From positions 248,001-312,000 of the forward strand of contig NZ_JACSDK010000014.1 in the NCBI RefSeq assembly GCF_014925385.1: 64,000 bases of DNA. The letters are read 5' to 3'. Source of the stretch: Pelagibius marinus (GTDB lineage: Bacteria; Pseudomonadota; Alphaproteobacteria; Kiloniellales; Kiloniellaceae). Position numbers and translations under genes: made by a program. How positions within the stretch are numbered: position 1 is the first letter of the stretch; every line of letters starts with the position of its first letter. This document shows positions 28,553-38,613 of this stretch, piece after piece. The notes beneath the pieces were generated by a model. It had not been told where the DNA came from and did not search any database. It saw nothing but the letters and a program-made list of their open reading frames with translations.

Positions 28553-29445
28553 CAGTGACCTCCCGCCGGGGCGCGGCGGAATCGGATCAGGTAAACCATC
28601 ATCGCCAGCAGCACGATGGTCAGCAGCGCGAAGGCCAGCGCCGCCCCGAAGGGCCAGTTGCGCGCCGCGCCGAACTGGCTCTGGATCAGGTTGCCGATCA
28701 TCATCGACTTGCCGCCGCCCAGCAGCTCCGGCGTCACGTAGGCACCCAGCGCCGGCACGAAGACCAGCACGCAGCCGGCGGCGATGCCCGGCGCGGCCAG
28801 CGGCAGGATGACGCGCAGCAGGGCGCGGCGGCGGTCGGCGCCCAGGTCGAAGGCGGCCTCGATGAGGCGCGAGTCGAGCTTTTCCAGGCTGGCGTAGATC
28901 GGCAGCACCATGAAGGGCAGGTAGCTGTAGGTCAGGCCGATGGAGACGGCGTAGGGCGTGTAAAGCAGCCCCAGGGGCTGGTCGGCGGCGATGCCCAGCC
29001 AGTGCAGCAGGTTCTCCACCAGCCCGCCGTTGCGCAGCAGCAGGATCCAGGCGTAGTTGCGCACCAGCAGGTTGGTCCAGAAGGGGATGGTGACCAGGAA
29101 GATCAGCAGGTTGCGCCGCCCCTCCGGCTGCATCGACATGTAGAGCGCGGTGGGAAAGCCGATGGCCAGCGCCAGGGCGGCGGTCAGCAGCGACAGCCCG
29201 AAGGAGCGCGCGAAGATCTGCAGGTAGTCGGTGTTGAGGATCAGGCTGTCGTCGAGGTCGCGTTCGAAGATGAAGTTCACGTAGGCTTCGGACGTGTGCA
29301 GGTCCCAGACGACGCCGCCGTTCAGGCCCTTCTCCAGGATCGAGACGTAGGCCATGAGGCCCAGCGGCGCCAGCATGAAGAAGCCGATGATCGCCAGCGC
29401 CGGGGCGATCTGCAGGAAGCGTTTGCTGGTTGCGGAGCCGGTCAT
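28552..29445 (-). CDS. Polyamine ABC transporter permease (PotB/PotH type)
   Basis: The second channel subunit, 297 residues with six predicted helices. The EAA loop reads LIEAAFDLGADRRRALLRV. The loop between helices 1 and 2 is of normal size (about 50 residues), unlike the second transporter in this window. It lies 5 bp after the ATPase gene and overlaps the next permease. Confidence 0.93.
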   Translation of the reverse strand: MTGSATSKRFLQIAPALAIIGFFMLAPLGLMAYVSILEKGLNGGVVWDLHTSEAYVNFIFERDLDDSLILNTDYLQIFARSFGLSLLTAALALAIGFPTALYMSMQPEGRRNLLIFLVTIPFWTNLLVRNYAWILLLRNGGLVENLLHWLGIAADQPLGLLYTPYAVSIGLTYSYLPFMVLPIYASLEKLDSRLIEAAFDLGADRRRALLRVILPLAAPGIAAGCVLVFVPALGAYVTPELLGGGKSMMIGNLIQSQFGAARNWPFGAALAFALLTIVLLAMMVYLIRFRRAPAGGH

Positions 29446-29450
29446 GGCGG

Positions 29451-30551
29451 TCAGTCCGCCAGACGCTGGATGGCGGCGGGGGCGATACGGATCTTCACCG
29501 CCGCGCCGCTGGCGAGGTCCAGGCGCGCGCCCTCGTGGTTCTGGCTGCGCACGGTGAAGGGCGTGCCGTCTGCCAGCGTCAGGTGATAGGTGGTGTCGGT
29601 GCCCATGTAGACCACGGCTCCGACCGTGGCGGGCAGGCCCTCGCCTTGCGGCGGCACGATCTCGGCGCGCTCCGGGCGCACCGCCAAGGTCACCCGCTGG
29701 CCGCCGCCGGACCCCTTCTGTCCGGGCCCGTTGAGGGTCAGGTTGTGGCCGCAGGCCAGCTGCGCCACGGCCGCGCCGTTGGCCTCCGTGATGCGGCCCT
29801 CAAGGAAGTTGGTCTCGCCGATGAAGTCGGCGACGAAGCGGCGCTGCGGATGCTCGTAGATCTCGGTGGGCGAGCCGATCTGCAGGATCTTGCCGCTGTC
29901 CATCACCGCGATGCGGTCGGACATGGTCAAGGCCTCTTCCTGGTCGTGGGTGACGAAGACGAAGGTGATGCCGGTCTCCGTCTGCAGGCGCTTCAACTCG
30001 ATCTGCATTTCCTTGCGCAGCTTCAGGTCCAGCGCCGAAAGCGGCTCGTCGAGCAGCAGTACCTTGGGCTGGCTGGCCAGCGCCCGGGCCAGGGCGACGC
30101 GCTGCTGCTGGCCGCCGGAGAGCTGCGCCGGCTTACGGTTGGCGTAGCCCTGCAGCTTCACCAGGGCGAGCATCTGTTCGACGCGCGCCGTGCGCTTCTC
30201 CTTGGGGCGGCCCAGCATCTCCAGGCCGAAGGCGATGTTCTGCCCTACCGTCAGGTGCGGGAACAGCGCGTAGCTCTGGAACACCGTGTTGATCGGGCGC
30301 TTGAATGGCGGCAGACCGGTAAGTTGCTGGCCCTCCAGGAAAACGTCGCCCTGGCTCGGCTGCTCAAAGCCGCCGATGAGCCGCAACAAGGTGGTCTTGC
30401 CGCAGCCCGAAGGGCCGAGCAGGGTGAAGAACTCGTTCTGACGGATCGTCAGCGAAACATCGTCAAGCGCGCGAACTGCATCCGCACCGGCGCCGAAGAC
30501 CTTCGACAGGCTTCGCGCCTCGATGGCTGGTGTACCCACACGATCTCCCAT
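29451..30551 (-). CDS. Polyamine ABC transporter ATP-binding protein (PotA/PotG type)
   Basis: Energises polyamine import. It has Walker [14 protein letters not shown], the signature [14 protein letters not shown], Walker [14 protein letters not shown] and the switch [15 protein letters not shown]-terminal TOBE domain ([13 protein letters not shown]) is present. With the ATG at 30551 it is 366 residues; GAGG lies 5 nt upstream. An ATG at 30572 would add seven residues. First gene of the operon: ATPase, two permeases, binding protein, amidase, deacetylase. Confidence 0.93.
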   Translation of the reverse strand: MGDRVGTPAIEARSLSKVFGAGADAVRALDDVSLTIRQNEFFTLLGPSGCGKTTLLRLIGGFEQPSQGDVFLEGQQLTGLPPFKRPINTVFQSYALFPHLTVGQNIAFGLEMLGRPKEKRTARVEQMLALVKLQGYANRKPAQLSGGQQQRVALARALASQPKVLLLDEPLSALDLKLRKEMQIELKRLQTETGITFVFVTHDQEEALTMSDRIAVMDSGKILQIGSPTEIYEHPQRRFVADFIGETNFLEGRITEANGAAVAQLACGHNLTLNGPGQKGSGGGQRVTLAVRPERAEIVPPQGEGLPATVGAVVYMGTDTTYHLTLADGTPFTVRSQNHEGARLDLASGAAVKIRIAPAAIQRLAD

Positions 30552-30669
30552 TCGTGCCTCGAAGCCGAGCATAGCGAGGGCCCGGTGGGAGCCACAAGGT
30601 GGAATCAGGGGGAAAACCCACGCTTACCCATGAATCATGTTGCTTTTTGGGTGTTTTCCGCGGCGAATC

Positions 30670-32481
30670 TCAGTCGGCGAGAAGAGCTGCGGGCGCCTGC
30701 AAGTTATGGCTGCGCGGGTCGCCGTCCAACAGCTCCGCCGCCTCGACCAGGGGCGACAGGGCCTGAGCCAGGCGCGCGAAGCTGCGGATCATCGACAGGG
30801 CCGCCGGGCTTTCGACCCCGCCGCCCAGGGCGTCTTCCAGCAAGGCGGCGAAGGGATCGCGCGGCTCCGGGAAGGGGCGCAGTCGCACTGCCGTCTCCTC
30901 GGCGATGCCGGCGGCCTCCTTGGCCAGGGAGAGGGCCTTGCGGTAGCCGCCCAGGGCGTCGACCAGCCCCGCCTCCTTGGCGTCGGCCCCCGACCAGATC
31001 TGTCCCTTGGCCACCGCCAGCACCGCCTCCTGGGTAAGACCGCGTCCGGCGGCCACCTTGCCGGTGAAGTCGGCATAGGTGGTGTCGAGGGTCTGTTGCA
31101 GCCAGTCCCATTCCTCGCGGCTGAAGGGCGCGTTGGGGCTGAACATGGCGGCGCGGCGCCCGGCCTGCACCCCGTCCCAGTTCACGCCCAGATTGGCCCA
31201 GAGCTCGCGCAGCGAAACCTTGCCGCTGACCACGCCGATGGAGCCGGTCAGGGTGCCGGGCTGCGCGACAATGACGGCGGCCGGGGCGGCAACGAAGTAG
31301 CCGCCGGAGGCCGCGACGTTGCCCATGGAGACGACCACCGGCTTGCCCAGGTCGCGGGCGCGCTGGACCTCGCGCCAGATGGTGTCCGAGGCGACATAGG
31401 AGCCGCCGGGGCTGTCGACGCGGAACAGGATGGCCGTGACCTCCGGATCGTCGATGGCGTCGGAGAGGGCCTCGGCGATGTCGACGGCGCCCAGCGTCAC
31501 CTTGCCGAAGATCGGATCGTTCTCGCCGCCGGCCAGCACAATGGGGCCTTCGCCGTGCACCAGGGCGACGACGGGGGCGTCGGACCCGCTCTCGGGCGCG
31601 GCGCGGCGGTAGGCCTGCAGCGACAGCCACTCGGCGCCGGGGCCGGCGGCCTCCAGGACCAGGGCCTCGACCTCGTCCCAGTAGCCCAGGCGGTCGACGA
31701 GGCCGAGGCGCTGCGCCTCGGCCCCCCGGTAGGGCGCGCGGTCGATCAGGGCGCGCAGGGCGCCGGCCTCCAGGTTGCGGGCCTCGGCCACGGCGGTGAC
31801 GATCTGCTCCAGGGCGGAGTTGAGATAGCGCTGCAGGTTCCGGCGCTGCGGTTCGGGCATGTAGTCTTCCGTCAGGAAGTTCATGGCGCCCTTGTATTCC
31901 TCGCGCTGGGCGACCTGCGCGCGCACGCCGATCTCCTCCAGCAGCGGCTTGAGGAAGGGCTGCTGCAGGGCGAAGCCGGTGATGCCCAGGTCGCCGGAAG
32001 GCTGCACCCAGATTTCGCCGGCCGCGCTGGCCAGGAAGTAGTGCAGGGTGCCGTTGCCGGCCTCGCCGAAGGTCTCGGCGAAGGCGGTGACCGGCTTGCC
32101 CTGGGCGCGGAAGTCGACGACGGCGTCGCGCAGTTCCTGAATCTGCGCCAGGCCCGGCGCGCCCCAGCCGGCGCGGATCACCAGGGCCTTCACCCGGTCG
32201 TCGCGCCCGGCGGCCTCCAGCGCCTCCACCGCCTCGCGCAGCACCAGGGCATGGCCCAGGGAGACGCGGGCGAGGGGATTGACGGGGCGCTGCTCGATCA
32301 AGCCGCGGGAGAGGTCCAGCAGCAGGACGGTCTCCTTCGGCACCTCGCCGGCGGCCGGTTCCAGGCCCTCGAAGCGGGGTAGAAAGACCGCCGTGACGAC
32401 GATCCCGGCGATGAGCAGGAAGCCGACCGTCGCGAAGAGGCCGAGCAGGCACTTCAGCAGAAACATGATGATGCGGGTCAT
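30670..32481 (-). CDS. sppA: Signal peptide peptidase SppA, 67-kDa type
   Basis: Degrades cleaved signal peptides at the membrane. It is 603 residues, the duplicated long form: an N-terminal membrane helix (about residues 5-33), the first half with the general-base lysine in EEYKGAMNFLTE, and the second half with the nucleophile serine in GNVAASGGYF. Normal long-form length. It is transcribed toward the polyamine operon, and 118 bp separate them. Confidence 0.93.
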   Translation of the reverse strand: MTRIIMFLLKCLLGLFATVGFLLIAGIVVTAVFLPRFEGLEPAAGEVPKETVLLLDLSRGLIEQRPVNPLARVSLGHALVLREAVEALEAAGRDDRVKALVIRAGWGAPGLAQIQELRDAVVDFRAQGKPVTAFAETFGEAGNGTLHYFLASAAGEIWVQPSGDLGITGFALQQPFLKPLLEEIGVRAQVAQREEYKGAMNFLTEDYMPEPQRRNLQRYLNSALEQIVTAVAEARNLEAGALRALIDRAPYRGAEAQRLGLVDRLGYWDEVEALVLEAAGPGAEWLSLQAYRRAAPESGSDAPVVALVHGEGPIVLAGGENDPIFGKVTLGAVDIAEALSDAIDDPEVTAILFRVDSPGGSYVASDTIWREVQRARDLGKPVVVSMGNVAASGGYFVAAPAAVIVAQPGTLTGSIGVVSGKVSLRELWANLGVNWDGVQAGRRAAMFSPNAPFSREEWDWLQQTLDTTYADFTGKVAAGRGLTQEAVLAVAKGQIWSGADAKEAGLVDALGGYRKALSLAKEAAGIAEETAVRLRPFPEPRDPFAALLEDALGGGVESPAALSMIRSFARLAQALSPLVEAAELLDGDPRSHNLQAPAALLAD

Positions 32482-32684
32482 GGCCCTATCTCAGCGTCCC
32501 GAGCCTTTCCTGGCCAGTTAAATTTTCGTGCCGAGGTCGCCCGGAGGGGGTAAATGCGCAGGGCCGCCGCGCGACTGTCTGACGGCTTGTGCTTGAGCGG
32601 GCGATACCGCAAAGTCCGCCTTTCGCGGTGGCGCGACGTGAAGACAGGCGAAGATGCGTTTCGGGATAATTCAGGGGCCGGACC

Positions 32685-33977
32685 ATGCGGCGTAAGGCGC
32701 GGCGTGGCGGCGGCCGCCAGCTTGAAGTGACGGTGGAGGCCTTGGGCGCCAAGGGCGACGGCCTGTCGAGCTGCGACGGGCGGCCGCTGTTCCTGGCCCA
32801 GACGGTGCCGGGCGACCGGGTGCTGGCGCGGGTCACCGGGCAGCGCGGCGGCGGCTTCAAGGGCGAAGTCATCGAGTTGCTGGAAGAGGGCCCCAACCGG
32901 ATCCAGCCGCCCTGTCCCTTCTTCGGTCCCTGCGGCGGCTGCGCCCTGCAGCATCTGGCCGAGTCCGCCTATATCGACTGGAAAGAAGATCTGCTGCGCC
33001 TGGCGCTGGAGCGCCGCGACCTGGCGCCTGAGACGCTGCATCCGCTGCGCCGGGTGCCGCCGGGACGACGCCGGCGCATCACCTGGAGCGCGCTGAAGAC
33101 GGCGCGCGGCCCGCTGATCGGTTACTACGAGCGCCAGTCGCACCAGCTGACCGACGTCGACGCCTGCCTGCTGGTGGTGCCGGAGCTGCAGGCGCTGCTG
33201 GCGCCGCTGCGCGACCTGCTGGACCGCGTCCTGGCGGTTCAGGAAGGGGCCAGGGTGACGGCGACGCTCTGCGAGACCGGTGTCGATGTCTTGCTCGATT
33301 CGCGCCATGAACTGACTCTGCCGGACCGCGAGGCCCTGGCCGCCTTCGCCGAGGCCAGCGACCTGGCGCGGCTGTCCTGGACCGACGGCCGCGAGGCGCC
33401 GGAGCCCCTGGCGGTGCGCCGCGACCCGATCCTCACTTTCGGCACGGTGCCGGTGCGGCCGCCGGCCGGCGGCTTCGTGCAGCCCACCGCGGAGGGCGAG
33501 GCCCTGCTGGTGGAACTGGTCATGGCCGCGGTGCCGGAGGGGGCGGAGACCGCCGCCGACCTCTTCGCCGGCTGCGGGACCTTCACTTTTCCGCTGGCCG
33601 AACGCCTGCAGGTCTACGCGGCGGAGGGGGCGGAGGACTCGCTGACGACCTTGGACGCCGCGGCGCGCCGCGCCACGGGGACGCTGCGGGTGCAGGCGGA
33701 GCTGCGCGACCTGGCGCGCTTCCCGGTGCTGGCCGACGAACTCTCCGGCGGTGACGTGGTGGTCTTCGATCCGCCGCGCAACGGCGCCCGCGAGCAGGCC
33801 GCGGAGATCGCCGCCAGCGACGTGCCTGTCGTCATCGCCGTGTCCTGCAACCCCACGACCTTCGCGCGCGACGCCCGTACCCTGGTGGACGGCGGTTACC
33901 GCCTCACCGAGGCAACGCCCATCGACCAGTTTCCCTGGTCGGGCCACCTGGAACTGGTCGCGGTCTTCAAGCGGTAG
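32685..33977 (+). CDS. Class I SAM-dependent RNA uridine-C5 methyltransferase (RlmD/TrmA family)
   Basis: Methylates a uridine in rRNA or tRNA. The order of parts is: an N-terminal TRAM domain (LEVTVEALGAKGDGLS), an Fe-S cluster motif (CPFFGPCGGCALQ, about residues 77-89), a central domain, and the SAM domain with ADLFAGCGTFTFPLAERL. The catalytic cysteine is in VSCNPTTFARDA and the catalytic motif DPPRNGA is present. It is 430 residues, standard size. It is divergent from sppA. Confidence 0.92.
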   Translation: MRRKARRGGGRQLEVTVEALGAKGDGLSSCDGRPLFLAQTVPGDRVLARVTGQRGGGFKGEVIELLEEGPNRIQPPCPFFGPCGGCALQHLAESAYIDWKEDLLRLALERRDLAPETLHPLRRVPPGRRRRITWSALKTARGPLIGYYERQSHQLTDVDACLLVVPELQALLAPLRDLLDRVLAVQEGARVTATLCETGVDVLLDSRHELTLPDREALAAFAEASDLARLSWTDGREAPEPLAVRRDPILTFGTVPVRPPAGGFVQPTAEGEALLVELVMAAVPEGAETAADLFAGCGTFTFPLAERLQVYAAEGAEDSLTTLDAAARRATGTLRVQAELRDLARFPVLADELSGGDVVVFDPPRNGAREQAAEIAASDVPVVIAVSCNPTTFARDARTLVDGGYRLTEATPIDQFPWSGHLELVAVFKR

Positions 33978-34019
33978 TCTCCGCATCGCGATCTCTGCGC
34001 GACACTCCCCATCCAAGCC

Positions 34020-34094
34020 TTCCCCACAAAGGGGAATGGAAGAAGAGACCGCGCGGCTTCGCCGTACAGGTCCCTCCCCATCAATGGGGGAGGG
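34020..34094. repeat. Two palindromic intergenic repeats between convergent genes
   Basis: Hairpin 1 is TTCCCC-acaaa-GGGGAA (34020-34036). Hairpin 2 is CCCTCCCC (34072-34079) with GGGGAGGG (34087-34094). The CTCCCC...GGGGAGGG type is scattered between genes in many alphaproteobacteria. They may also terminate the convergent methyltransferase and threonine aldolase transcripts. Nothing else is seen in the 139-bp gap. Confidence 0.6.
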
Positions 34095-34116
34095 TTAGGG
34101 AGGGGGGTGAAGGCAT

Positions 34117-35163
34117 TTACGCCTTCGCGTCGGCCAGGACTTCGCGGATGGCGGTGATGGCGGCCTCGACGTCGTCGCGGGAGACGTCCAGGTGGGTGAC
34201 GGCGCGGATGCGCGCGCCGGCGCCGCCCAGGTCGACGCCCTTTTCCTTCACCGCGGCGCAGAAGGTCTCGGCGGAGAGGCCGGTGCCGGCGATGTCGAAG
34301 AAGACGATGTTGGTCTCCACCGCGTCGACGTCGACCCAGATGCCCGGCAGGTTGCGCAAGGACTCGGCGAAGAGCTTCGCGTTGTCGTGGTCCTCGGCCA
34401 GGCGCTCGATGTTGTGTTCCAGGGCATAGACGCCCGCGGCGGCGATGATGCCGGCCTGGCGCATGGCCCCGCCGGTGCGCTGCTTCAGGCGCCAGGCCTC
34501 CTCGATGAACTCGCTCGAGCCGGCCAGCACGGCGCCGACCGGGCAGCCGAGGCCCTTGGAGAGGTCGATCCAGACGCTGTCGAAGGGCGCGGCGAAGTCG
34601 CGGGCGGAAACCCCGGCGGCGACCACGGCGTTCAGCAGGCGCGCGCCGTCCATGTGGTAGGCGAGGCCCTGCTGCTGCGCCAGGGCGCCCAGCGCCTCGA
34701 TGTCCGACAGCGGCCAGATGGCGCCGCCGCCCATGTTGGCGGTCTGCTCCACCGCGATCATGCGGGTCTGCGGATTGTAGCGGTCCTTGGGACGCAGCGC
34801 CGCGCGCGCCGCCTCGACGCTGAAACGTCCGCCGGGGCCGTCCAGGCCCTGCACCTGGGCGCCGGAGAAGGCGGCGGTGCCGCCGCCCTCGAAGTTCAGG
34901 ATGTGGGCCGAGCGGTGAGCGATGATTTCCTCGCCCGGGCGGCAGTGGATGTGGATGGAAAGCTGGTTGCACATGGTGCCCGAGGGCAGGAAGACCGCCG
35001 CCTCCTTGCCCAGCAGCTCGGCGGTCATCTCGCAGAGCCGGTTGACGCTGGGGTCCTCGCCGCGCTGCTCGTCGCCGACCTCGGCCTCGGCCATGGCCAG
35101 GCGCATGGCCTTGGAGGGCTGGGTCTGGGTATCGCTGTAGAGGTTGATCAGCTTTCCGGCCAT
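34117..35163 (-). CDS. ltaE: Threonine aldolase
   Basis: Pyridoxal-phosphate enzyme that splits threonine or allo-threonine to glycine and acetaldehyde. It is 348 residues. The start has the family block YSDTQTQPSKAMRLAMAEAE followed by VGDEQRGEDPSVN, and the PLP lysine lies in DLSKGLGCPVGAVL. The gene begins 5 bp after aroC, so it is the last of fabI-aroC-ltaE. Stereo-preference (L-threonine, low-specificity) is not readable from the sequence; the symbol is by analogy. Confidence 0.9.
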   Translation of the reverse strand: MAGKLINLYSDTQTQPSKAMRLAMAEAEVGDEQRGEDPSVNRLCEMTAELLGKEAAVFLPSGTMCNQLSIHIHCRPGEEIIAHRSAHILNFEGGGTAAFSGAQVQGLDGPGGRFSVEAARAALRPKDRYNPQTRMIAVEQTANMGGGAIWPLSDIEALGALAQQQGLAYHMDGARLLNAVVAAGVSARDFAAPFDSVWIDLSKGLGCPVGAVLAGSSEFIEEAWRLKQRTGGAMRQAGIIAAAGVYALEHNIERLAEDHDNAKLFAESLRNLPGIWVDVDAVETNIVFFDIAGTGLSAETFCAAVKEKGVDLGGAGARIRAVTHLDVSRDDVEAAITAIREVLADAKA

Positions 35164-35168
35164 CGCGT

Positions 35169-36263
35169 CTAGTCCTCGACCTTCCCGGCCAGGGCGCGCT
35201 GGCGCAGCAGGTGGTCGGCCAGCACGATGGCCATCATGGCCTCGCCGACCGGCACCGCGCGGATGCCGACACAGGGATCATGGCGGCCCTTGGTGACGAT
35301 CTCGGTCTCCTTGCCGTGGCGGTCCACGGTCTTACGCGGCGTCAGGATGGAGGAGGTCGGCTTCACCGCGAAGCGCACCACCACGTCCTGGCCGCTGGAG
35401 ATACCGCCCAGGATGCCGCCGGCCTTGTTGGAGGTGAAGACCACGCGGTTGCCCTCCAGGCGCATCTCGTCGGCATTCTCCTCGCCGCTCAGCGCCGCCG
35501 CTTCCAGGCCGGCGCCGATCTCCACCGCCTTGACCGCGTTGATCGACATCATCGCCTTGGCCAGGTCGGCGTCCAGCTTGTCGTAGACCGGTTCGCCCAG
35601 GCCCGCGGGCACGCCCGAGGCCACCACCTCGATCACCGCGCCGGTGGAGGAGCCCGCCTTGCGGATGTCGTCGAGGAAAGCTTCCCAGTCCTGGGCCGCC
35701 GTGGCGTCGGGGCACCAGAAGGGGTTCTGCTCGACCTGGTCCCAGTCCCAGTTGTCGCGCTCGATCCGGTGCGGGCCCATCTGCACCAGGGCGCCGCGAA
35801 TGGAGACCGGCTGCGGCAGGATGTGGTCCAGCACCTTGCGGGCGATGCCGCCGGCGGCGACCCGCATGGCGGTCTCGCGCGCCGAGGAGCGTCCGCCGCC
35901 GCGGTAGTCGCGGATGCCGTATTTCTTCCAGTAGGTATAGTCGGCGTGACCCGGGCGGAACTTGTCTGCGATGTCGCCGTAGTCCTTGGATCGCTGGTCC
36001 TGGTTCTCGATGACCAGCGACAGCGGCGTACCCGTGGTCTGCCCCTCGAAGACGCCGGAGAGGATCTTCACCTCGTCCGCTTCGCGCCGCTGCGTGGTGA
36101 AGCGCGACTGGCCGGGCTTGCGCTTGTCCAGCCAGTGCTGCAGTTCTTCGGCCGCCAGCGGGATGCGCGCCGGCACGCCGTCGACCACGCAGCCGATGGC
36201 GGGGCCGTGGCTTTCACCCCAGGTGGTGAAGCGAAACATCTCTCCGAAACTGTTGCCTGCCAT
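35169..36263 (-). CDS. aroC: Chorismate synthase
   Basis: Last step of the shikimate pathway: makes chorismate from EPSP with reduced flavin. It is 364 residues, normal length. The start [20 protein letters not shown] and the motifs [14 protein letters not shown] and [16 protein letters not shown] are diagnostic. It follows fabI by 34 bp. Confidence 0.97.
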   Translation of the reverse strand: MAGNSFGEMFRFTTWGESHGPAIGCVVDGVPARIPLAAEELQHWLDKRKPGQSRFTTQRREADEVKILSGVFEGQTTGTPLSLVIENQDQRSKDYGDIADKFRPGHADYTYWKKYGIRDYRGGGRSSARETAMRVAAGGIARKVLDHILPQPVSIRGALVQMGPHRIERDNWDWDQVEQNPFWCPDATAAQDWEAFLDDIRKAGSSTGAVIEVVASGVPAGLGEPVYDKLDADLAKAMMSINAVKAVEIGAGLEAAALSGEENADEMRLEGNRVVFTSNKAGGILGGISSGQDVVVRFAVKPTSSILTPRKTVDRHGKETEIVTKGRHDPCVGIRAVPVGEAMMAIVLADHLLRQRALAGKVED

Positions 36264-36297
36264 CGCCGGGTCGCCCTCGCGCAGTAGGTGGAGGGCC

Positions 36298-37137
36298 TCA
36301 GGATTGAGGCGTGAAATTCTTCAGCAGCTCGGCCAGCTGAGGCGCCGCGTCGACGGACATCATGCCGACCACGTGGTAGCCGGAATCGACATGGTGCACC
36401 TCGCCGGTGACGCCGGTCGAGAGGTTGGAGAGCAGGTAGAGTCCGGCGCCGCCGACCTGATCGATGCTGACGTTCTGGCGCAGCGGCGAGTTCAGCTCGT
36501 TCCACTTCAGGATATGGCGGAAGTCGCCGATGCCGGAGGCCGCCAGGGTCTTAATCGGTCCGGCGGAGATGGCGTTCACGCGGATGCGCTGGTCGCCCAG
36601 GTCCGCGGCCAGGTAGCGCACGCTTGCCTCCAGCGCCGCCTTGGCGACGCCCATGACGTTGTAGTGCGGCATGACCCGCTCGGCGCCGTAGTAGGTCAGC
36701 GTCAGGATGCTGCCGCCGTCCTTCATCAGCGGTACCGCCCGCTGGCTGATCGCGGTCAACGAATAGCAGGAGATGTCGAGCGAGCGCAGGAAGTTGTCGC
36801 GGCTGGTTGCGAGGTACTTGCCTTTGAGCTCCTCCTTGTCCGCATAGGCGATGGCGTGGACCAGGAAGTCGAGCTGGCCCCAGGACTTCTCAATCTGGGT
36901 GAAGACCGCGTCGATGGAGGCGTCGTCGGTGACGTCGCAGGCGATGACCTGGTCGGAGCCCACCGATTCGGCCAGCGGGCGCACACGCTTCTCCAGGGCC
37001 TCGCCCTGGTAGGTGAAGGCCAGCTCGGCCCCCTGTTCGTGTACGGCCTTGGCGATACCCCAAGCAATGGACCGGTCATTGGCGACACCCATCACAAGGC
37101 CACGCTTGCCGGCCATTAACGGTTGGGGCTCGGTCAT
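36298..37137 (-). CDS. fabI: Enoyl-[acyl-carrier-protein] reductase (NADH), FabI type
   Basis: Reduces trans-2-enoyl-ACP in fatty acid elongation and is the target of triclosan. The NADH-binding start is [20 protein letters not shown], and the active site has Tyr...Lys in [20 protein letters not shown]. With the ATG at 37137 (GAGGGA upstream) it is 279 residues, usual for FabI; an upstream ATG at 37167 would add ten. First gene of fabI-aroC-ltaE, divergent from the YihY gene. Confidence 0.95.
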   Translation of the reverse strand: MTEPQPLMAGKRGLVMGVANDRSIAWGIAKAVHEQGAELAFTYQGEALEKRVRPLAESVGSDQVIACDVTDDASIDAVFTQIEKSWGQLDFLVHAIAYADKEELKGKYLATSRDNFLRSLDISCYSLTAISQRAVPLMKDGGSILTLTYYGAERVMPHYNVMGVAKAALEASVRYLAADLGDQRIRVNAISAGPIKTLAASGIGDFRHILKWNELNSPLRQNVSIDQVGGAGLYLLSNLSTGVTGEVHHVDSGYHVVGMMSVDAAPQLAELLKNFTPQS

Positions 37138-37309
37138 TCCATTCCCTCGATGTAAGTCAGATTTCAAAGGCGTTGCAAATCGTGCGGCATCCTACACCAA
37201 AGGTCTCAGGGGTCAACGCTGGGGCCTCCGAATATTCCCACATTTCCGCCGATTCTTGCTGTAGAATGGCGATCTTTCGGGGGAGTGTGGCCGGAGCCGG
37301 GAAAACGCC

Positions 37310-38578
37310 ATGAAGAATCCCGATTTGTCAGGATTTTCGCGGAATCTGATCCGCTTCGCGGCCTATTGCGGCCGTCGCTTTCTGAGCGACCAATGTCTGC
37401 GCCGGGCCACCCAGCTCAGCTATGCCTCGCTGCTGGCCATCGTCCCCATCCTGGCCATCTGTTTCAGCCTGCTCTCCGCCTTTCCGGCCTTCGAGCAGCT
37501 GCGCGTCGATGCCCAGCTCTTCCTGTACGAGAACCTGGTCCCCAACGCCGGGGTGGAGGTCAGCGACCAGCTCGCCACCTTCGTGGAGAATGCCCGCTCC
37601 ATGACCGGGATCGGCATGGCGGCGCTGATGATCACGGCGATCCTGCTGCTCTCGGCGGTCAACGGCGCCTTCAACGCCATCTGGCGGGTGACCGAGCCGC
37701 GGCCGCTGATGATCCGGATCATGGCCTACTGGATGGTGCTGACCGTCGGCCCGATCCTGCTCGGCGCCTCGCTGTCGCTGTCCAGCTACGGCTTCGCCAC
37801 GGCGGTCATGGAGCACGGCGAGCGCGCCTTCGGCCTGACCCGCCTGCTGCCCTACGCGCTGACCGCCGGCGGTTTCACGCTGCTGTATATGGTGGTGCCG
37901 GCGCGCAGCGTCGCCTTTGCCCATGCCCTGGCCGGCGGCGTCGTCGCGGCGGTGCTCTTCGAGGGCCTCAAGTCCGGCTTCGCCTTCTACCTCGGGCAGT
38001 TTCCCTCCTACGAGGCGATCTATGGGGCGCTGGCCGCGGTGCCGATCTTCCTGATCTGGATGTATCTCTCCTGGGCGGTGGTGCTGTTCGGAGCGGAGAT
38101 CGCCGCGGCGGCGCGGGAGTGGCGCCTGGTCGACCGCCTGGGCGAGGGCAGCCGGGGTTCCGGTCACCGCCTGGCCCTGGCCCTGGCGCTGCTCTACCGG
38201 CTGCGCAATGCCGCGCGCAGCGGCACGGTGCTGAAGGAGTCGGCCCTGACCCGCGGCCTGCCGGCGGACCTGGATCAGCTTTCCTCGGTGCTCCACTCTC
38301 TGAAGCAGAGCGGTTTCATCAGCCGCAGCGGCGGCCGCTTCTTCCTGGCCCGCGACCTCACCGCCGCCAGCCTGGACGACCTCATGGGGGGCCTGGACCT
38401 GACCCTCGATCCGGGGGAGGGCTGGCCCGAAGGGGTGGAAGCCATCGTCACCGAGGCCGGCCAGGTGGGCGCCGGGGTCAAGGGCAAGAGCCTGGCGATG
38501 CTGATCGACAAGGCGACGGTCAGCGATCCGCCCGACGGCGTGGCGCGCCTGCACCCGGCCCCCCAGGACGAGCGCTGA
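37310..38578 (+). CDS. YihY/BrkB-family inner membrane protein
   Basis: A 422-residue membrane protein of the YihY (formerly RNase BN, BrkB) family. About six helices span residues 30-275; the conserved TQLSYASLLAIVPILAICFS and FNAIWRVTEPRPLMIRIMAY regions are clear. A cytoplasmic C-terminal tail of about 140 residues has a winged-helix look (LDQLSSVLHSLKQSGFISRS). The function of the family is not settled. Confidence 0.9.
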   Translation: MKNPDLSGFSRNLIRFAAYCGRRFLSDQCLRRATQLSYASLLAIVPILAICFSLLSAFPAFEQLRVDAQLFLYENLVPNAGVEVSDQLATFVENARSMTGIGMAALMITAILLLSAVNGAFNAIWRVTEPRPLMIRIMAYWMVLTVGPILLGASLSLSSYGFATAVMEHGERAFGLTRLLPYALTAGGFTLLYMVVPARSVAFAHALAGGVVAAVLFEGLKSGFAFYLGQFPSYEAIYGALAAVPIFLIWMYLSWAVVLFGAEIAAAAREWRLVDRLGEGSRGSGHRLALALALLYRLRNAARSGTVLKESALTRGLPADLDQLSSVLHSLKQSGFISRSGGRFFLARDLTAASLDDLMGGLDLTLDPGEGWPEGVEAIVTEAGQVGAGVKGKSLAMLIDKATVSDPPDGVARLHPAPQDER

Positions 38579-38613
38579 TTTCTATGGGTCTTAGGTAAGA
38601 GGAGTGGTTTGAC

